From: Streptomyces sp. CB01580
GTDB lineage: Bacteria; Actinomycetota; Actinomycetes; Streptomycetales; Streptomycetaceae
Assembly: GCF_001905795.1 (NCBI RefSeq)
Contig: NZ_LIXJ01000002.1
Location: forward strand, 62,001-126,000
Direction of reading: 5' to 3'
Length of the DNA stretch: 64,000 nucleotides
Shown here: positions 26,986-36,160 of the stretch, one piece after another
How positions within the stretch are numbered: the first letter of the stretch is position 1
How the letters are laid out: every line of letters starts with the position of its first letter
Program-made: the position numbers and the translations under genes
The notes under the pieces: generated by a model
What the model was told of the DNA's origin: nothing
Databases searched by the model: none
Seen by the model: only the letters and a program-made list of their open reading frames with translations

Positions 26986-29900
26986 CTACTTGCCGAAGTA
27001 GGCGTTGTAGATCGCCACCGAGGACTTGTTGCCCTTCTTGTCGACGACGTCGGCCTTGTAGGAGATGGACTTCCCCTTGGCCGGGTTCTTCACCGAGAGC
27101 TTGCCCGACTTGACCGCGGTCTTCTTCCAGGTCTTGCCGCCGTCGTAACTGACGTACACCGTAAGAGACTTGAGGTTCTTACCGGCGGCCGTGCCCTGGA
27201 CCTGCACCGGCACGGAGGCGGTCTTGCCCGCGGTGACCTTGCCGTCCAGCGTCACATTGGGCGTGAAGCGGACCGTGGAGACCGGCAGCGCGGTCGGGGC
27301 ACCGGTCTTCTTCGACCGGAAGGTCCAACTGGCGTCGACACGGCTGGAGACGGCCGACACCTTGGGGGAGACCCGCACGGAGGTGGTCAGCCGGTAGTCG
27401 GCCGCGCCGGACGGCACGGAGATGGGCTCGCCCTCCAGCGGGTTCTCGTTCTGGACGAGCTTCTTGCCGTTGCGGTACAGCACGGTCTTGACCGAACTGT
27501 AGGACTGCGCCCCGAGGTTGCCGCTTCCGTCGGCCGTCAGCAGCACCTGCCCGCCGATTTCGTCGCCGTCGCGGAGGAGCCCCAGGTCGGTGCCGAGCGC
27601 GGGGCCGAACACCGCGGTGTTGGCCTTCTTGGTGTACGTGCCGCCCGCCTTGAAGGTCTGCGGGTCGCCGAGCGTGTAGTTGGACTCGATGTCCGGGTAG
27701 CCGTCCGGGTCCACCCCGCCTTCCTGCAGGAAGTCGAAGGACCACTTCACCTTGTCGGCGGTGGACACGTACGCGGTGACGATGCCGGGGATCTTGTGCG
27801 TGGACAAGTCTCCCCAGGAGCCGGACGAACCGGGGAGCAGGCCCCATGCCCCGACCGCACCGGTCTTGCCCTTGACGGACGAGCCGAGAGCGAGGTTCAC
27901 CTTGGCCATCTGACCGGCGGTGAACTTCCGCTTGTACCCGGTCGCGGCCTGGGTCACCGGCCCGCCGACCGCGATGTCGTACCGGGTCGCGGCCCCCTTG
28001 GTCCACGTACCGATCCACTGCTGGGAGAGCGAGCCGTCCGTCACCTTCGGGCCCAGGTGCGCGGTGCGCAGACCCTTGTACGACTTCAGGTACCAGCCGT
28101 AGCCGTAGCCGGTCTGCTCGGTGTTGAACTGGAGCTCAGGCGCGGCCAGCAGGTCCTTCGTGCCGGTGACGGGCAGAGTGATCTCCACCGGCTTCGTCGT
28201 GCGCGCGTCGAGGGTGACGCTGGTGTTCTTGCTGATGTCCAGCTTCGGCTGGGTCAGCCAGTCGGTGCCCTTGGTGCTGTCCTCCGGGTCGGTGTGGACA
28301 GCCGTGTTGAGCATGTAGCCGCCCTTGGGCACGCGCACCTTCGCCGTGCCGTTCTCGCCCGTCGGGTGGAGCCAGGTGCCGAACGCCGGGCCGGAGAGTC
28401 CGGCCAGGTCGTTCTCGTAGAACGTGGCGGGCTTGCCGTCGCGTCCGATGACCTTGAGGGTGAGGTCGTACGACTCGATCTCGCGCTCGACCGCGGCGGC
28501 GGTGCGGACGGTCTGGCCGCCGCCGGTCCCGACGACGTACGCCGAGTAGCTGCCGTCGGCGTTGCCGCCGAGCCGGGTGTCCACGGTCAGCGGCACGTCG
28601 ACGGTGCCGCCCGCGGGGACGGTGACCTTGTCCTTGCCGAGGGTGAAGAAGCCGGCCGGGGCGGGCTCGCCCTTCGGCCCGGTGGCGGTGACCGCGAGGT
28701 CGAGGGTGACGTCCGTCGTCCCCAGGTTGCGGTACGTGATCTGCTTGGTGACCGGGGTGTCGTCGGTGTGCGGCCACTGCTGCACGCCGAAGTTCAGCGA
28801 CACCGGGTCGGCGACGACGGTCTGGGCGATCGCCCGGTCGACGGCGATCCGGCCCGAACCCTGCTGGAACGGGGTGTACGCGCCCGGCTTCGTCGAGGCC
28901 GTGAGGGCCCCCTTGAGCTCGGTGTACTTCCAGTCCGGGTGCTGCTGCTTGAGGAGCGCCGCGGCACCCGCGACGTGCGGGGTCGCCATCGACGTACCGG
29001 AGATCGTCAGGTAGCCGGCCGGGTTCTGGCCCTCTTCCCGGTCGATGACGGAACCGGGGGCGGCGGCGGCCGTGATGTCCACGCCGGGAGCGGTGACGTC
29101 GGGCTTGATCGCACCGTCGCCGACGCGCGGGCCGCGGCTGGAGAAGTCGGCCAGCTGGTCCTTGTCGTCGACCGCGCCGACGGTCAGCGCGGCGTCCGCG
29201 CTGCCCGGGGAGCCGACCGTACCGGGGTCGTCGCCCTCGTTGCCCGCCGCGATGGCGAACAGCACGCCCTTGTCGGCCGACAGCTTGTTGACGGCCGCTT
29301 CGAGCGGGTCGACCTCCGGGGTGTCCCCGCCGCCGAGGCTCAGGTTGACGACGTCCGCGCCCTGCGCGACCGCCCACTCCATGCCCGCCAGGATGCCGGA
29401 GTCGTCGCCGAAGCCGTTGTCGTCGAGCACCTTGCCCGCGAGCAGCTTGGCGTCCGGGGCCACGCCCTTGAACTTCCCGCCGGACTTGGCGCCCGTACCG
29501 GTGGCGATCGACGCCACGTGCGTGCCGTGGCCGTACCGGTCCTTGGCGTCGGACGAGGTGGAGAAGTTCTTCGCCTCCAGGACCTGGCCCTTGAGGTCCG
29601 GGTGGGTGTCGTCCACACCGGTGTCCAGGACGGCGATCTTGACGCCCTTGCCGGTGTAGCCCGCCTTCCAGGCGGCCGGGGTGCCGATCTGCGGGACGCT
29701 CTTGTCGAGGCTCGCCCTGCGTACGCCGTCCAGCCAGACCCGGTCGATCCCCGCGGCCGTGGTGCGCTGGACACCGCGCGACGGCTTGCTGGTGAGCGCC
29801 TGCCAGATCTCCTGGGCGTCGTCCACCGGCGTGGTCACCGACTCGGCGTTCAGCGAGTTCAGGGTCCGGCCGACCCGGGTGGCGCCCGCATCGTGGACCT

Positions 29901-30330
29901 CGGCCTTCGCGGCCGACGCCCGCGCGCCCCGGTAGGAGACGATCAGCTTCAGGCCGGACTTCTGGGCCTTGCGGATCTCCGCGCGGTTCAGCTCGGTGAT
30001 GTCGAACAGCCGGCGGTCCAGCTTCCCGGAGTTGATCAGCCGGTGGGCGTCGGCGGGGACGAGCAGGGTGTGCCCGTCGCGCATCTGCCGCTGCACGGGT
30101 ATGTGTTCACGCCCCTTCGCGGGCAGGAACCGCAGCACCCGGCCCTTGGCGTCCACCGTGACGCGGTCGCCGGTGATGAGCGTCAGCTCGTGCGTCGCCC
30201 CGGCGGCGGTGCCCGCCGACCGGGCGGGCGTCGGCTGGGCCGCGGCCGGGGTGGTCATACCCGCCGCGAGGGCCACGGCGGCGGCCGCGGCGATGGTCGA
30301 GACACACGCGCTTCTCACGTGTTTGCGCAA
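26986..30330 (-). CDS. Secreted subtilisin-family (S8) serine protease
   Basis: A protein of about 1114 residues: Sec signal peptide (RSACVSTIAAAAAVALAAG, cleavage near AAA), a propeptide to about residue 210, an S8 catalytic domain (Asp236 in AVLDTGVDDTHPDL, His268 in GHGTHVAS, Asn364 in AAGNEGDD, Ser447 in GTSMATPHVAGAAALL), then some 600 residues of beta-rich C-terminal domains. All catalytic residues are present. The start chosen is TTG 30330, which follows AGGGGG; the frame is open to 30507, but that part lacks a signal-peptide-like N-terminus. It degrades extracellular protein or processes a secreted partner. It stands alone, with a terminator at its 3' end. Confidence 0.92.
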   Translation of the reverse strand: MRKHVRSACVSTIAAAAAVALAAGMTTPAAAQPTPARSAGTAAGATHELTLITGDRVTVDAKGRVLRFLPAKGREHIPVQRQMRDGHTLLVPADAHRLINSGKLDRRLFDITELNRAEIRKAQKSGLKLIVSYRGARASAAKAEVHDAGATRVGRTLNSLNAESVTTPVDDAQEIWQALTSKPSRGVQRTTAAGIDRVWLDGVRRASLDKSVPQIGTPAAWKAGYTGKGVKIAVLDTGVDDTHPDLKGQVLEAKNFSTSSDAKDRYGHGTHVASIATGTGAKSGGKFKGVAPDAKLLAGKVLDDNGFGDDSGILAGMEWAVAQGADVVNLSLGGGDTPEVDPLEAAVNKLSADKGVLFAIAAGNEGDDPGTVGSPGSADAALTVGAVDDKDQLADFSSRGPRVGDGAIKPDVTAPGVDITAAAAPGSVIDREEGQNPAGYLTISGTSMATPHVAGAAALLKQQHPDWKYTELKGALTASTKPGAYTPFQQGSGRIAVDRAIAQTVVADPVSLNFGVQQWPHTDDTPVTKQITYRNLGTTDVTLDLAVTATGPKGEPAPAGFFTLGKDKVTVPAGGTVDVPLTVDTRLGGNADGSYSAYVVGTGGGQTVRTAAAVEREIESYDLTLKVIGRDGKPATFYENDLAGLSGPAFGTWLHPTGENGTAKVRVPKGGYMLNTAVHTDPEDSTKGTDWLTQPKLDISKNTSVTLDARTTKPVEITLPVTGTKDLLAAPELQFNTEQTGYGYGWYLKSYKGLRTAHLGPKVTDGSLSQQWIGTWTKGAATRYDIAVGGPVTQAATGYKRKFTAGQMAKVNLALGSSVKGKTGAVGAWGLLPGSSGSWGDLSTHKIPGIVTAYVSTADKVKWSFDFLQEGGVDPDGYPDIESNYTLGDPQTFKAGGTYTKKANTAVFGPALGTDLGLLRDGDEIGGQVLLTADGSGNLGAQSYSSVKTVLYRNGKKLVQNENPLEGEPISVPSGAADYRLTTSVRVSPKVSAVSSRVDASWTFRSKKTGAPTALPVSTVRFTPNVTLDGKVTAGKTASVPVQVQGTAAGKNLKSLTVYVSYDGGKTWKKTAVKSGKLSVKNPAKGKSISYKADVVDKKGNKSSVAIYNAYFGK

Positions 30331-30662
30331 CTCTCCCCCTGGAGAATCAGGCGGCCCACGAGGGCCACTGGTCAGTCGGTCCGACGGCACGGCCGTGGCA
30401 GCCGAACAACCGAGCAGCTCAAGGCTGAACAGCCGGGCGGCAAAAGGCCGAACCGTCGGACCGCTGGTACAGACCGGTCGTGTAGCTAGAGGGGGAATTG
30501 ATCGCACAGGTTCACAGGTGGCGTATAGATAAACGTAGTTGACGCAAGTTGTTCGCTGACGGAGCGCTTGCGGGCACCGAACGGGACCCGGAGGGCGGGG
30601 TGCGGCCCGCCACGGGGCGGTGATGAGGCCACACGGCGCCGAGCGGACGGAAAACGGAAGCG
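30331..30662. other. Divergent intergenic region
   Basis: 332 bases between the protease and STAS genes, no gene seen. A relatively AT-rich patch lies at 30515-30550 (GTATAGATAAACG region), a plausible promoter for either side. Confidence 0.45.
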
Positions 30663-31112
30663 ATGAGTTTCGGCCGCGGGACCGGTCTGTCCGACGTGGA
30701 ATCGATGACCCCGAAGGTGCTCGTCGTCACCGGCCGCGTCACGCGGGTCGCGGTACCGGGACTCTGCGCCGAGCTGGAGTCCCTGCTGTACGACGCCGAG
30801 GGTGCCGTACGTGTCCCGGACGACCGGGTGGACTGCGATGTGGGCGGTGTCGCGCGCGTGGACCTGGTCCTGGTCGAGGCCGTGGCACGCCTGGGACTCG
30901 TCGCCCTGCGGGCGGGCGGCAAGCGCCTGCGCCTGCGCAACGCACCCCCCGAACTGCTCGCCCTGCTCGACCTGTTGGGGCTGTCCGGTGTGCTGGACGT
31001 GAACCACGGGGCGGAACGTGGGGACCGCGGGCCGGGGCCCGGGGCAGGCGGGCCGCCCCCCGAAGGCCGCGGCTCCGGACCGGGGGCCCGGGCGCCGGGG
31101 CCGGAGCCGTGA
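30663..31112 (+). CDS. STAS-domain protein (anti-sigma-factor-antagonist-like)
   Basis: A 149-residue protein. Residues 15-115 fit a STAS fold: KVLVVTGRVTRVAVPGL at the start, VDCDVGGVARVDLVLVEAVARL where the conserved Asp-Ser/Thr phosphorylation site would lie, and NAPPELLALLDLLGLSGVLDV at the end. The expected phosphorylatable Ser is replaced (ARVDLV), so switching by a SpoIIAB-type kinase is doubtful. The last 35 residues are a low-complexity Gly/Pro/Arg tail. No anti-sigma kinase gene lies nearby. Confidence 0.7.
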   Translation: MSFGRGTGLSDVESMTPKVLVVTGRVTRVAVPGLCAELESLLYDAEGAVRVPDDRVDCDVGGVARVDLVLVEAVARLGLVALRAGGKRLRLRNAPPELLALLDLLGLSGVLDVNHGAERGDRGPGPGAGGPPPEGRGSGPGARAPGPEP

Positions 31113-31252
31113 CGTACGGGGGGCGAGGTCCGGGACCCGGGGCGCACCCGGCGAGGGGCCGTAGGTGGCGGAGGGCCCGCCGAGCCGCTGCGTGGCGCCC
31201 AGCCCCCGGCCACCGGCACCACCCAGCCCGCCACGAGCCCGTTTCCGTGCAC

Positions 31253-31315
31253 CGCGTCCCATGCCGCGTCGGCCGCGTCCCATGCCGCGTGGGCCGGGTC
31301 TCACACCGCGTCGGC
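31253..31315. repeat. 21-nt tandem repeat, three units, running into the sigma gene 3' end
   Basis: Units at 31253-31273 and 31274-31294 (CGCGTCCCATGCCGCGT...) differ at one base; a third, diverged unit is at 31295-31315. The third unit contains the stop codon and last codons of the convergent sigma factor gene. Confidence 0.75.
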
Positions 31316-32299
31316 GTCCACCCGGTCCGGCAGCCCGAACAGCGGGAACCAGCGGGGCGTGTCCAGGAAACAGTGCATCCCCGTGATGGAGCCCTCCGAG
31401 ATGTCGATGACCTGCACCGCCCACGGCACGAACCCCGGGCCGTCCGGATTCGGCTTGTAGTGCGCGAACGCCGGGGTGCCGTTCGCCTCCGTCGCCACCA
31501 GTCGCGAGCCCGCGCAGGCCGCGCCGATGGTCTGCATGAAGCCGGTGATGTCGGCGTGCCCCCGGAGCCAGAGGTCGAACGGCGGCATGGTCATCACGGC
31601 GTCCTCGTGGAGCAGCGCGGTCAGCGCCGCCATGTCGTACTCCTCGAAGGCGGCGACGTACCGTTCGAGGAGTTTGCGCTGCTCCTCGTCGAGCGGGTTC
31701 GCGGTGTCGACGGGCTTGCCCGCGTGCTCCGAGAGCGTGGCACGCGCCCGCTGGAGGGCGCTGTTCACCGAGGCGACCGAGGTGTCGAGCAGCTCGGCGA
31801 CCTCGCTCGCCCTCCAGGCCAGTACCTCGCGCAGGATCAGCACGGCCCGCTGCTTGGGCGGCAGATGCTGCAACGCCGCGACGAACGCGAGCCGCACCGA
31901 CTCGCGCGCCACCGCGGCCTCCGCCGGGTCGTCGACCGACGGCAGGATCCGCCCGTCCGGCATCGGCTCCAGCCAGGTGTTCTCCGGCAGCGGGTTGAGC
32001 GCCGCGTCGGCGAGCGGTGTCGGGCCCGACAGGTCGACCGGCCGGGCGCGCTTGCTGCCCGCGTTCAGCATGTCCAGGCAGACGTTGGTGGCGATGCGGT
32101 ACAGCCAGGAGCGCAGCGACGAACGCCCCTCGAACTTCTCGAAGTTGCGCCAGGCGCGCACCAATGTGTCCTGTACGGTGTCCTCCGCCTCGAAGGCCGA
32201 GCCGAGCATCCGGTAGCAGTAGCCGGTCAGCTCGATCCGGTGTCCCTCCAGCAGGCTGTCGATGTCCGCCGTCCCCGCCGGCACCGTCAGATCACTCAT
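31301..32299 (-). CDS. ECF sigma factor of the SigJ/SigG type with SnoaL-like C-terminal domain
   Basis: A 332-residue sigma factor: region 2 at about 15-85 (YRMLGSAFEAEDTVQDTLVRAWRN, LYRIATNVCLDMLN), region 4 at about 140-195 (LPPKQRAVLILREVL, ASEVAELLDTSVASVNSALQRAR), then a SnoaL-like domain (about 210-320: YVAAFEEYDMAALTALLHEDAVMTMPPF). In this ECF group the C-terminal domain replaces a separate anti-sigma factor. The start ATG 32299 follows GGGTGGAG; an upstream in-frame start at 32326 is less likely. No anti-sigma gene is adjacent, as expected. Confidence 0.9.
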   Translation of the reverse strand: MSDLTVPAGTADIDSLLEGHRIELTGYCYRMLGSAFEAEDTVQDTLVRAWRNFEKFEGRSSLRSWLYRIATNVCLDMLNAGSKRARPVDLSGPTPLADAALNPLPENTWLEPMPDGRILPSVDDPAEAAVARESVRLAFVAALQHLPPKQRAVLILREVLAWRASEVAELLDTSVASVNSALQRARATLSEHAGKPVDTANPLDEEQRKLLERYVAAFEEYDMAALTALLHEDAVMTMPPFDLWLRGHADITGFMQTIGAACAGSRLVATEANGTPAFAHYKPNPDGPGFVPWAVQVIDISEGSITGMHCFLDTPRWFPLFGLPDRVDADAV

Positions 32300-32529
32300 C
32301 GCTCCACCCCTGTTGCCCTGTGACACCGATCACTTCGGTACTTCGGACGCTATCGGAGCCCACTGACAACGGGGGTGGGAAGAGGCCAAGCCGTGCCCGC
32401 CCCGGCGCACCGCGTACGGGACGGCGAGGACGACGCGGTGCGGACGGACTCGGGTGCCGGCGGGCCCGGGTGCGGAATCGGGCGGGTGCCGACGGGCTCA
32501 GGTGCGGAAGCGGTCAGGGGCCGATGGGC

Positions 32530-33246
32530 TCAGGTGCCGGGCTTGCGCCCGTACACGTACACGTCGTCGCCGTTCTTCAGCAGCTTCCAGTACGCCTTCG
32601 CGTCGGCGTCCCGCATGTTGACGCAGCCGTGCGACCCCGGGTTGTTCCACATCTTCAGACCGACCGAGTGGAACGCCTGCCCGCCGTCGAAGAACTGGGA
32701 GTACGGCATCGACACGTGGTAGATCGTCGAGACGTGGTCGATGTGCCGCCAGTAGACCTTCTTCAGCCCGGTACGGGTCTCGTACCCGTCCCGCCCGGTC
32801 CGCACCGGCACCGGACCGAACTTCAGCTTCCCGCCGTCCTGGATCCAGCTCAGCTGCCGGGTCAGGTCCACACACGCGATGCGCCCCTTGTTCGTGGGGC
32901 ACTTCTTGTCCTTGTTCGGGGTCTTGCCGGCCGCCTTCTGGGCGGTGAGGGTCTTCATCGTGCGCCAGGTGACCGTACCGGCGTAACCGATCGCGGGGGT
33001 GACCCCGTAGGTGTTCTGGAACGACCGGATCGCCTTGCAGTCGGCGGCCGACTGCTTGCCGTCGACCGGCCGGTGCAGGTACTTCTCGACCTGCTTCTGG
33101 TACGGCCCGGTGGATGCCGTGCAGGACGCGGCCTGCGCGGATCCGCCGGTGCCCAGGACGACGGCGGGCACCGCCGTCAGACCGGCCACGGACACCGCGA
33201 GTACGCGCCGCGTCCGGACCCCTCGTGCTTTCCCTGCGACTCTCAT
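32530..33246 (-). CDS. Secreted L,D-transpeptidase
   Basis: A 238-residue protein: Arg-rich N-terminus and Sec signal (VLAVSVAGLTAVPAVVLG, cleavage near AQA-AS), a small peptidoglycan-binding-like region (AADCKAIRSFQNTYGVTP), and a YkuD catalytic domain (about 110-232) with HVSTIYHVSMPYSQFFDG and the active-site SHGCVNMRD. Several Cys pairs (about positions 42, 69, 115, 125) probably form disulfides outside the cell. It is shorter than, and lacks the lipobox of, the enzyme at 3529, so the two probably act at different places in the wall. Confidence 0.88.
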   Translation of the reverse strand: MRVAGKARGVRTRRVLAVSVAGLTAVPAVVLGTGGSAQAASCTASTGPYQKQVEKYLHRPVDGKQSAADCKAIRSFQNTYGVTPAIGYAGTVTWRTMKTLTAQKAAGKTPNKDKKCPTNKGRIACVDLTRQLSWIQDGGKLKFGPVPVRTGRDGYETRTGLKKVYWRHIDHVSTIYHVSMPYSQFFDGGQAFHSVGLKMWNNPGSHGCVNMRDADAKAYWKLLKNGDDVYVYGRKPGT

Positions 33247-33366
33247 GCCGCCGAACTCCTCTTCGCGCTCAGACAGGTGCTTCCGGCCACAGCACTAGAC
33301 GCGCGTCGAGGAGTGGTTGGTTGTGCGCCGAATGTCTCAGTTCGATACAGGTGCCGACGTGCCTGG

Positions 33367-34752
33367 TCAGGTGCCGTGCCGGGGGCTTACGGACGTCGCC
33401 GTCGGTGCTGCGGGCACGCTGCCGGGACCCGGTCGACGCCGTGCGGCCCGCGACCCGTACAGCGTGACCGTGACGACGCCGAGAACCGCGAGCAGCCCCA
33501 GTGAGACCGTTCCGGACCAGCCGGCGGCGTGGAAGGCGACCGCGCCGAGCGTGCCGCCCGCGCTGGACCCCAGGTAGTACGCGGACTGGTAGAGCGCCGA
33601 GGCCTGGGCCCGGCCCTTCGTCGCCGTACGGCTCACGGCCGAGGAAGCGACCGCGTGTCCGGCGAAGAAGCCCGCCGTGATCAGCACCAGTCCGAGGAGC
33701 ACGAGGGCCACGTCGTCGGCGAGCGAGAACAGCAGTCCGGCGGCGGTCGTGGAGACGGCCAGATACAGCGCGCCCCGGCGGCCGAGCCGGGCGACCAGCT
33801 TTCCGGCCGCGGCGGAGGAGACCGTACCGACGAGGTAGACGAGGAAGATCGAGCCGACGACACCCTGCGGAAGGTTGAACGGCTCCGCCACCAGCCGGTA
33901 GCCGATCACGGTGTAGACCGCGCCGAACACCGTCATGAACAGCGCGCCGATCGCGTACAGCCGACGCAGCAGCGGATCGGCGAGATGCCCGCGCACCGTC
34001 CGCGCCACGGCCTTCGGGTTCAGCGAACCCGGGGTGAAGTGCCGCGCCTTGGGGATCATGAAGTGGAACGCGACCGCGCAGGCCGCGGCGAGCAGCCCGA
34101 CCGCGCCGAGCGCCGCCCGCCAGCCCCACAGCTGGGCGATCCAGCCGGTGAGGATCCGGCCGCTCATGCCGCCGATGCTGTTGCCCGCCACGAACAGTCC
34201 GATCGCGGCCACCAGCGCCTTGGGCCGCACCTCCTCCGCCAGGTACGCCATCGCGGAGGCGGGCAGCCCGGCCAGTGCCGCGCCCTGTACGGCGCGCAGT
34301 GCGACGAGCCAGCCCAGCGAGGGGGCGAAGGGCACGAGCAGCCCGACCAGTACGGCGACCGTCAGCGACGCGGTCATCATCTGCCGCCGCCCGAACCGCT
34401 CGGAGAGCGCGCTCAGCGGCAGCACGCACAGCGCCAGCGCGCCCGTCGCGGCGGAGACCGTCCAGCTGGCCTGCCCGGCCGTGGCGCCCAGCGAGGCGGA
34501 GACGGCGGGCAGCAGGGCCTGCGTGGAGTAGAGGAGCGCGAAGGTCGCGACACCCGCGGCGAAGAGGGCGAAGCTCATCCGGCGATAGCCGGGGCGGCCG
34601 GGTTCGAGGCGGTCCGGTTCGGCGGGACCGGCCGTGGCCGCAGGCCCCGCGACGGCGGTCGCGGCGGCGGGTACGGGGGCGTCGGCGGCGGGGGACGGCT
34701 GGGGCGAGGCGACCACGGTGATCGTGGCCGCCCCGGTACTGGCAGGAGGCAT
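33367..34752 (-). CDS. MFS exporter (YnfM/drug-efflux type)
   Basis: A 461-residue major facilitator with about twelve membrane segments and a Pro/Ala-rich 55-residue cytoplasmic N-terminus. The motif A region is LSERFGRRQM; GIGGMSGR-like motif GNSIGGMSGRILTGW is in segment 5, and a second-half counterpart is AAGKLVARLGRRG. Such carriers export drugs or small metabolites by proton antiport; the substrate is unknown. It is divergent from the LysR gene with a conserved-looking operator in between, so it is probably controlled by that regulator. Confidence 0.88.
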   Translation of the reverse strand: MPPASTGAATITVVASPQPSPAADAPVPAAATAVAGPAATAGPAEPDRLEPGRPGYRRMSFALFAAGVATFALLYSTQALLPAVSASLGATAGQASWTVSAATGALALCVLPLSALSERFGRRQMMTASLTVAVLVGLLVPFAPSLGWLVALRAVQGAALAGLPASAMAYLAEEVRPKALVAAIGLFVAGNSIGGMSGRILTGWIAQLWGWRAALGAVGLLAAACAVAFHFMIPKARHFTPGSLNPKAVARTVRGHLADPLLRRLYAIGALFMTVFGAVYTVIGYRLVAEPFNLPQGVVGSIFLVYLVGTVSSAAAGKLVARLGRRGALYLAVSTTAAGLLFSLADDVALVLLGLVLITAGFFAGHAVASSAVSRTATKGRAQASALYQSAYYLGSSAGGTLGAVAFHAAGWSGTVSLGLLAVLGVVTVTLYGSRAARRRPGPGSVPAAPTATSVSPRHGT

Positions 34753-34771
34753 GCTTCGAACGTAGGGCCCA

Positions 34772-34800
34772 CCGTTTCATGCGTCCAATGCATGAAACGG
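34772..34800. promoter_or_regulatory. Operator-like inverted repeat between MFS and LysR genes
   Basis: Arms CCGTTTCATGC (34772-34782) and GCATGAAACGG (34790-34800) are perfect, with a 7-nt spacer. It contains a T-N11-A arrangement as bound by LysR-type regulators and sits 14 bases before the LysR ATG and 19 bases from the MFS start. Confidence 0.8.
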
Positions 34801-34814
34801 ACATAATTAATCCC

Positions 34815-35768
34815 ATGGTGCATGAACCCAGCTCACAGCCACGGCTGTCACCCAGCAGTTACGAAGAAGACATTCGGGCCGTCCTCGCACCACGCCTCGC
34901 CCACTTCGCGGCGGTGGCCCGCCACGAGCACGTCACCCGTGCCGCGCACGAGCTGGGCGTGCCGCAGTCGACGCTCTCGCGGTCGATGGTCAGGCTCGAA
35001 CAGGACCTGGGGGTCGCCCTGTTCGCCCGCAAGGGCCGTACCGTCGCGCTCACTCCCGCGGGCCGCACCTTCCTGGCCTCCGTCGAGCGGGCCCTGTCCG
35101 AGGTCGAGAAGGCCGCCGACTCGGTACGGGCCGACGCCGACCCGGCCACCGGCAAGGTCGCCTTCGGCTTCCTGCACACCATGGGCTCCGAGACCGTGCC
35201 CGCCCTGCTCCGCGCCTTCCGCGCCGACCACCCCGGCGTACGTTTCCAGCTCGTCCAGAACTACGGCGAGGCGATGATCGAACGCCTCCGGTCCGGCGGC
35301 CTCGACCTCTGCCTCACCTCACCCGTCCCGGACGCCCCCGACCTGGTGGCCCGCCGCCTCGACGAACAGCGGCTGCGCCTCGTCGTCCCCGAGGACCACC
35401 GCCTCGCCACCCGCCGCCGCATCCGCCTCGCGGAGGCCGCCGACGAGAAGTTCGTGACCCTCGAACCGGGCTACGGCCTGCGCCGGATCACCGACGACCT
35501 GTGCGCCCAGGCGGGCTTCAGGCCCCGGGTCGCCTTCGAGGGCGAGGAGGCGGAGACCCTGCGCGGCCTCGTCGCGGCCGGCCTCGGCGTGGCCCTGCTG
35601 CCCCCGCCCGCGGTGGCCCGCCCCGGCGTCGTCGAACTGACGGTGACGGCCCCGAGGGCGGCCCGCGAGATCGGGGTCGCCTGGCTCGACGGCCACCCGG
35701 ACACCCCGCCCGTGGCGGCGTTCAAACGCTTCCTGCTGTCGCGCCGGGGACACCTGCTGCCGGACTGA
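34815..35768 (+). CDS. LysR-family transcriptional regulator
   Basis: A 317-residue regulator. The winged helix-turn-helix lies at about 25-85 (HFAAVARHEHVTRAAHELGV, STLSRSMVRLEQDLGVALFAR). The effector-binding domain follows (KVAFGFLHTMGSETVPALLRAF, then TSPVPDAPDLVARRLDEQRLRLVVP). The start is ATG 34815, with GTG 34818 also possible; no ribosome site is seen, so the message may be leaderless. The N-terminus is about 25 residues longer than usual before the HTH. Its operator candidate lies immediately upstream; it probably controls itself and the divergent MFS exporter. Confidence 0.9.
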   Translation: MVHEPSSQPRLSPSSYEEDIRAVLAPRLAHFAAVARHEHVTRAAHELGVPQSTLSRSMVRLEQDLGVALFARKGRTVALTPAGRTFLASVERALSEVEKAADSVRADADPATGKVAFGFLHTMGSETVPALLRAFRADHPGVRFQLVQNYGEAMIERLRSGGLDLCLTSPVPDAPDLVARRLDEQRLRLVVPEDHRLATRRRIRLAEAADEKFVTLEPGYGLRRITDDLCAQAGFRPRVAFEGEEAETLRGLVAAGLGVALLPPPAVARPGVVELTVTAPRAAREIGVAWLDGHPDTPPVAAFKRFLLSRRGHLLPD

Positions 35769-35865
35769 CGGCGGGCACGTGCCACAGGAGGGGCGTCGCA
35801 CAACAGGCGGGTTTGACGACACGGCTCGTGCCGCCCCGCGACGTACGGCCGCGCAGCATGAGCAA

Positions 35866-35905
35866 AGCCCCGCCGTTCCTCCCGAACCGGGGGTGTGGCG
35901 GGGCT
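35866..35905. terminator. Terminator between LysR and DUF397 genes
   Basis: Arms AGCCCCGCC (35866-35874) and complement (35897-35905) with a 22-nt loop lie between convergent genes; on the minus strand the stem is followed by TTTGCTC. Confidence 0.6.
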
Positions 35906-35944
35906 GTCACCGTGGTCGAGATCGGTGCGTACGGGATCGGGTGG

Positions 35945-36160
35945 TCAGTCCGTGCCGAACTCTCCGGCCTTGACACCCGCCACGAACGATGCGAAAGCGT
36001 GGGCAGGGACGGACAGCACCGGGCCGCGCGGGTCTTTCGAGTCGCGAACGGGAACCATCCCGGTGGTGGACGTGCTGCGCGGGGCCCACTCGACACAGGA
36101 ACCGCCGTTGTTGCTGTAGGAGGATTTGACCCAAAAGAGGGACGCGGAGTCGGTTGTCAC
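35945..36160 (-). CDS. DUF397 small regulatory protein
   Basis: A 71-residue protein with the DUF397 pattern: WVKSSYSNNGGSCVEWAP near the N-terminus and VPVRDSKDPRGPVLSVPAHAFASF. In Streptomyces these small proteins are encoded beside XRE/DUF5753 regulators (WhiJ/AbaA-like loci) and bind or modulate them; the molecular role is not settled. Its ATG overlaps the stop of the regulator gene (ATGA), so the two are coupled. Confidence 0.9.
   Translation of the reverse strand: MTTDSASLFWVKSSYSNNGGSCVEWAPRSTSTTGMVPVRDSKDPRGPVLSVPAHAFASFVAGVKAGEFGTD

Noticed and set aside
26971..30489. 1172-codon open frame on the plus strand
   Set aside because: It is the antisense shadow of the subtilase gene, repetitive in Arg/Gly/Val, without motifs; the minus-strand protein has a full catalytic set.
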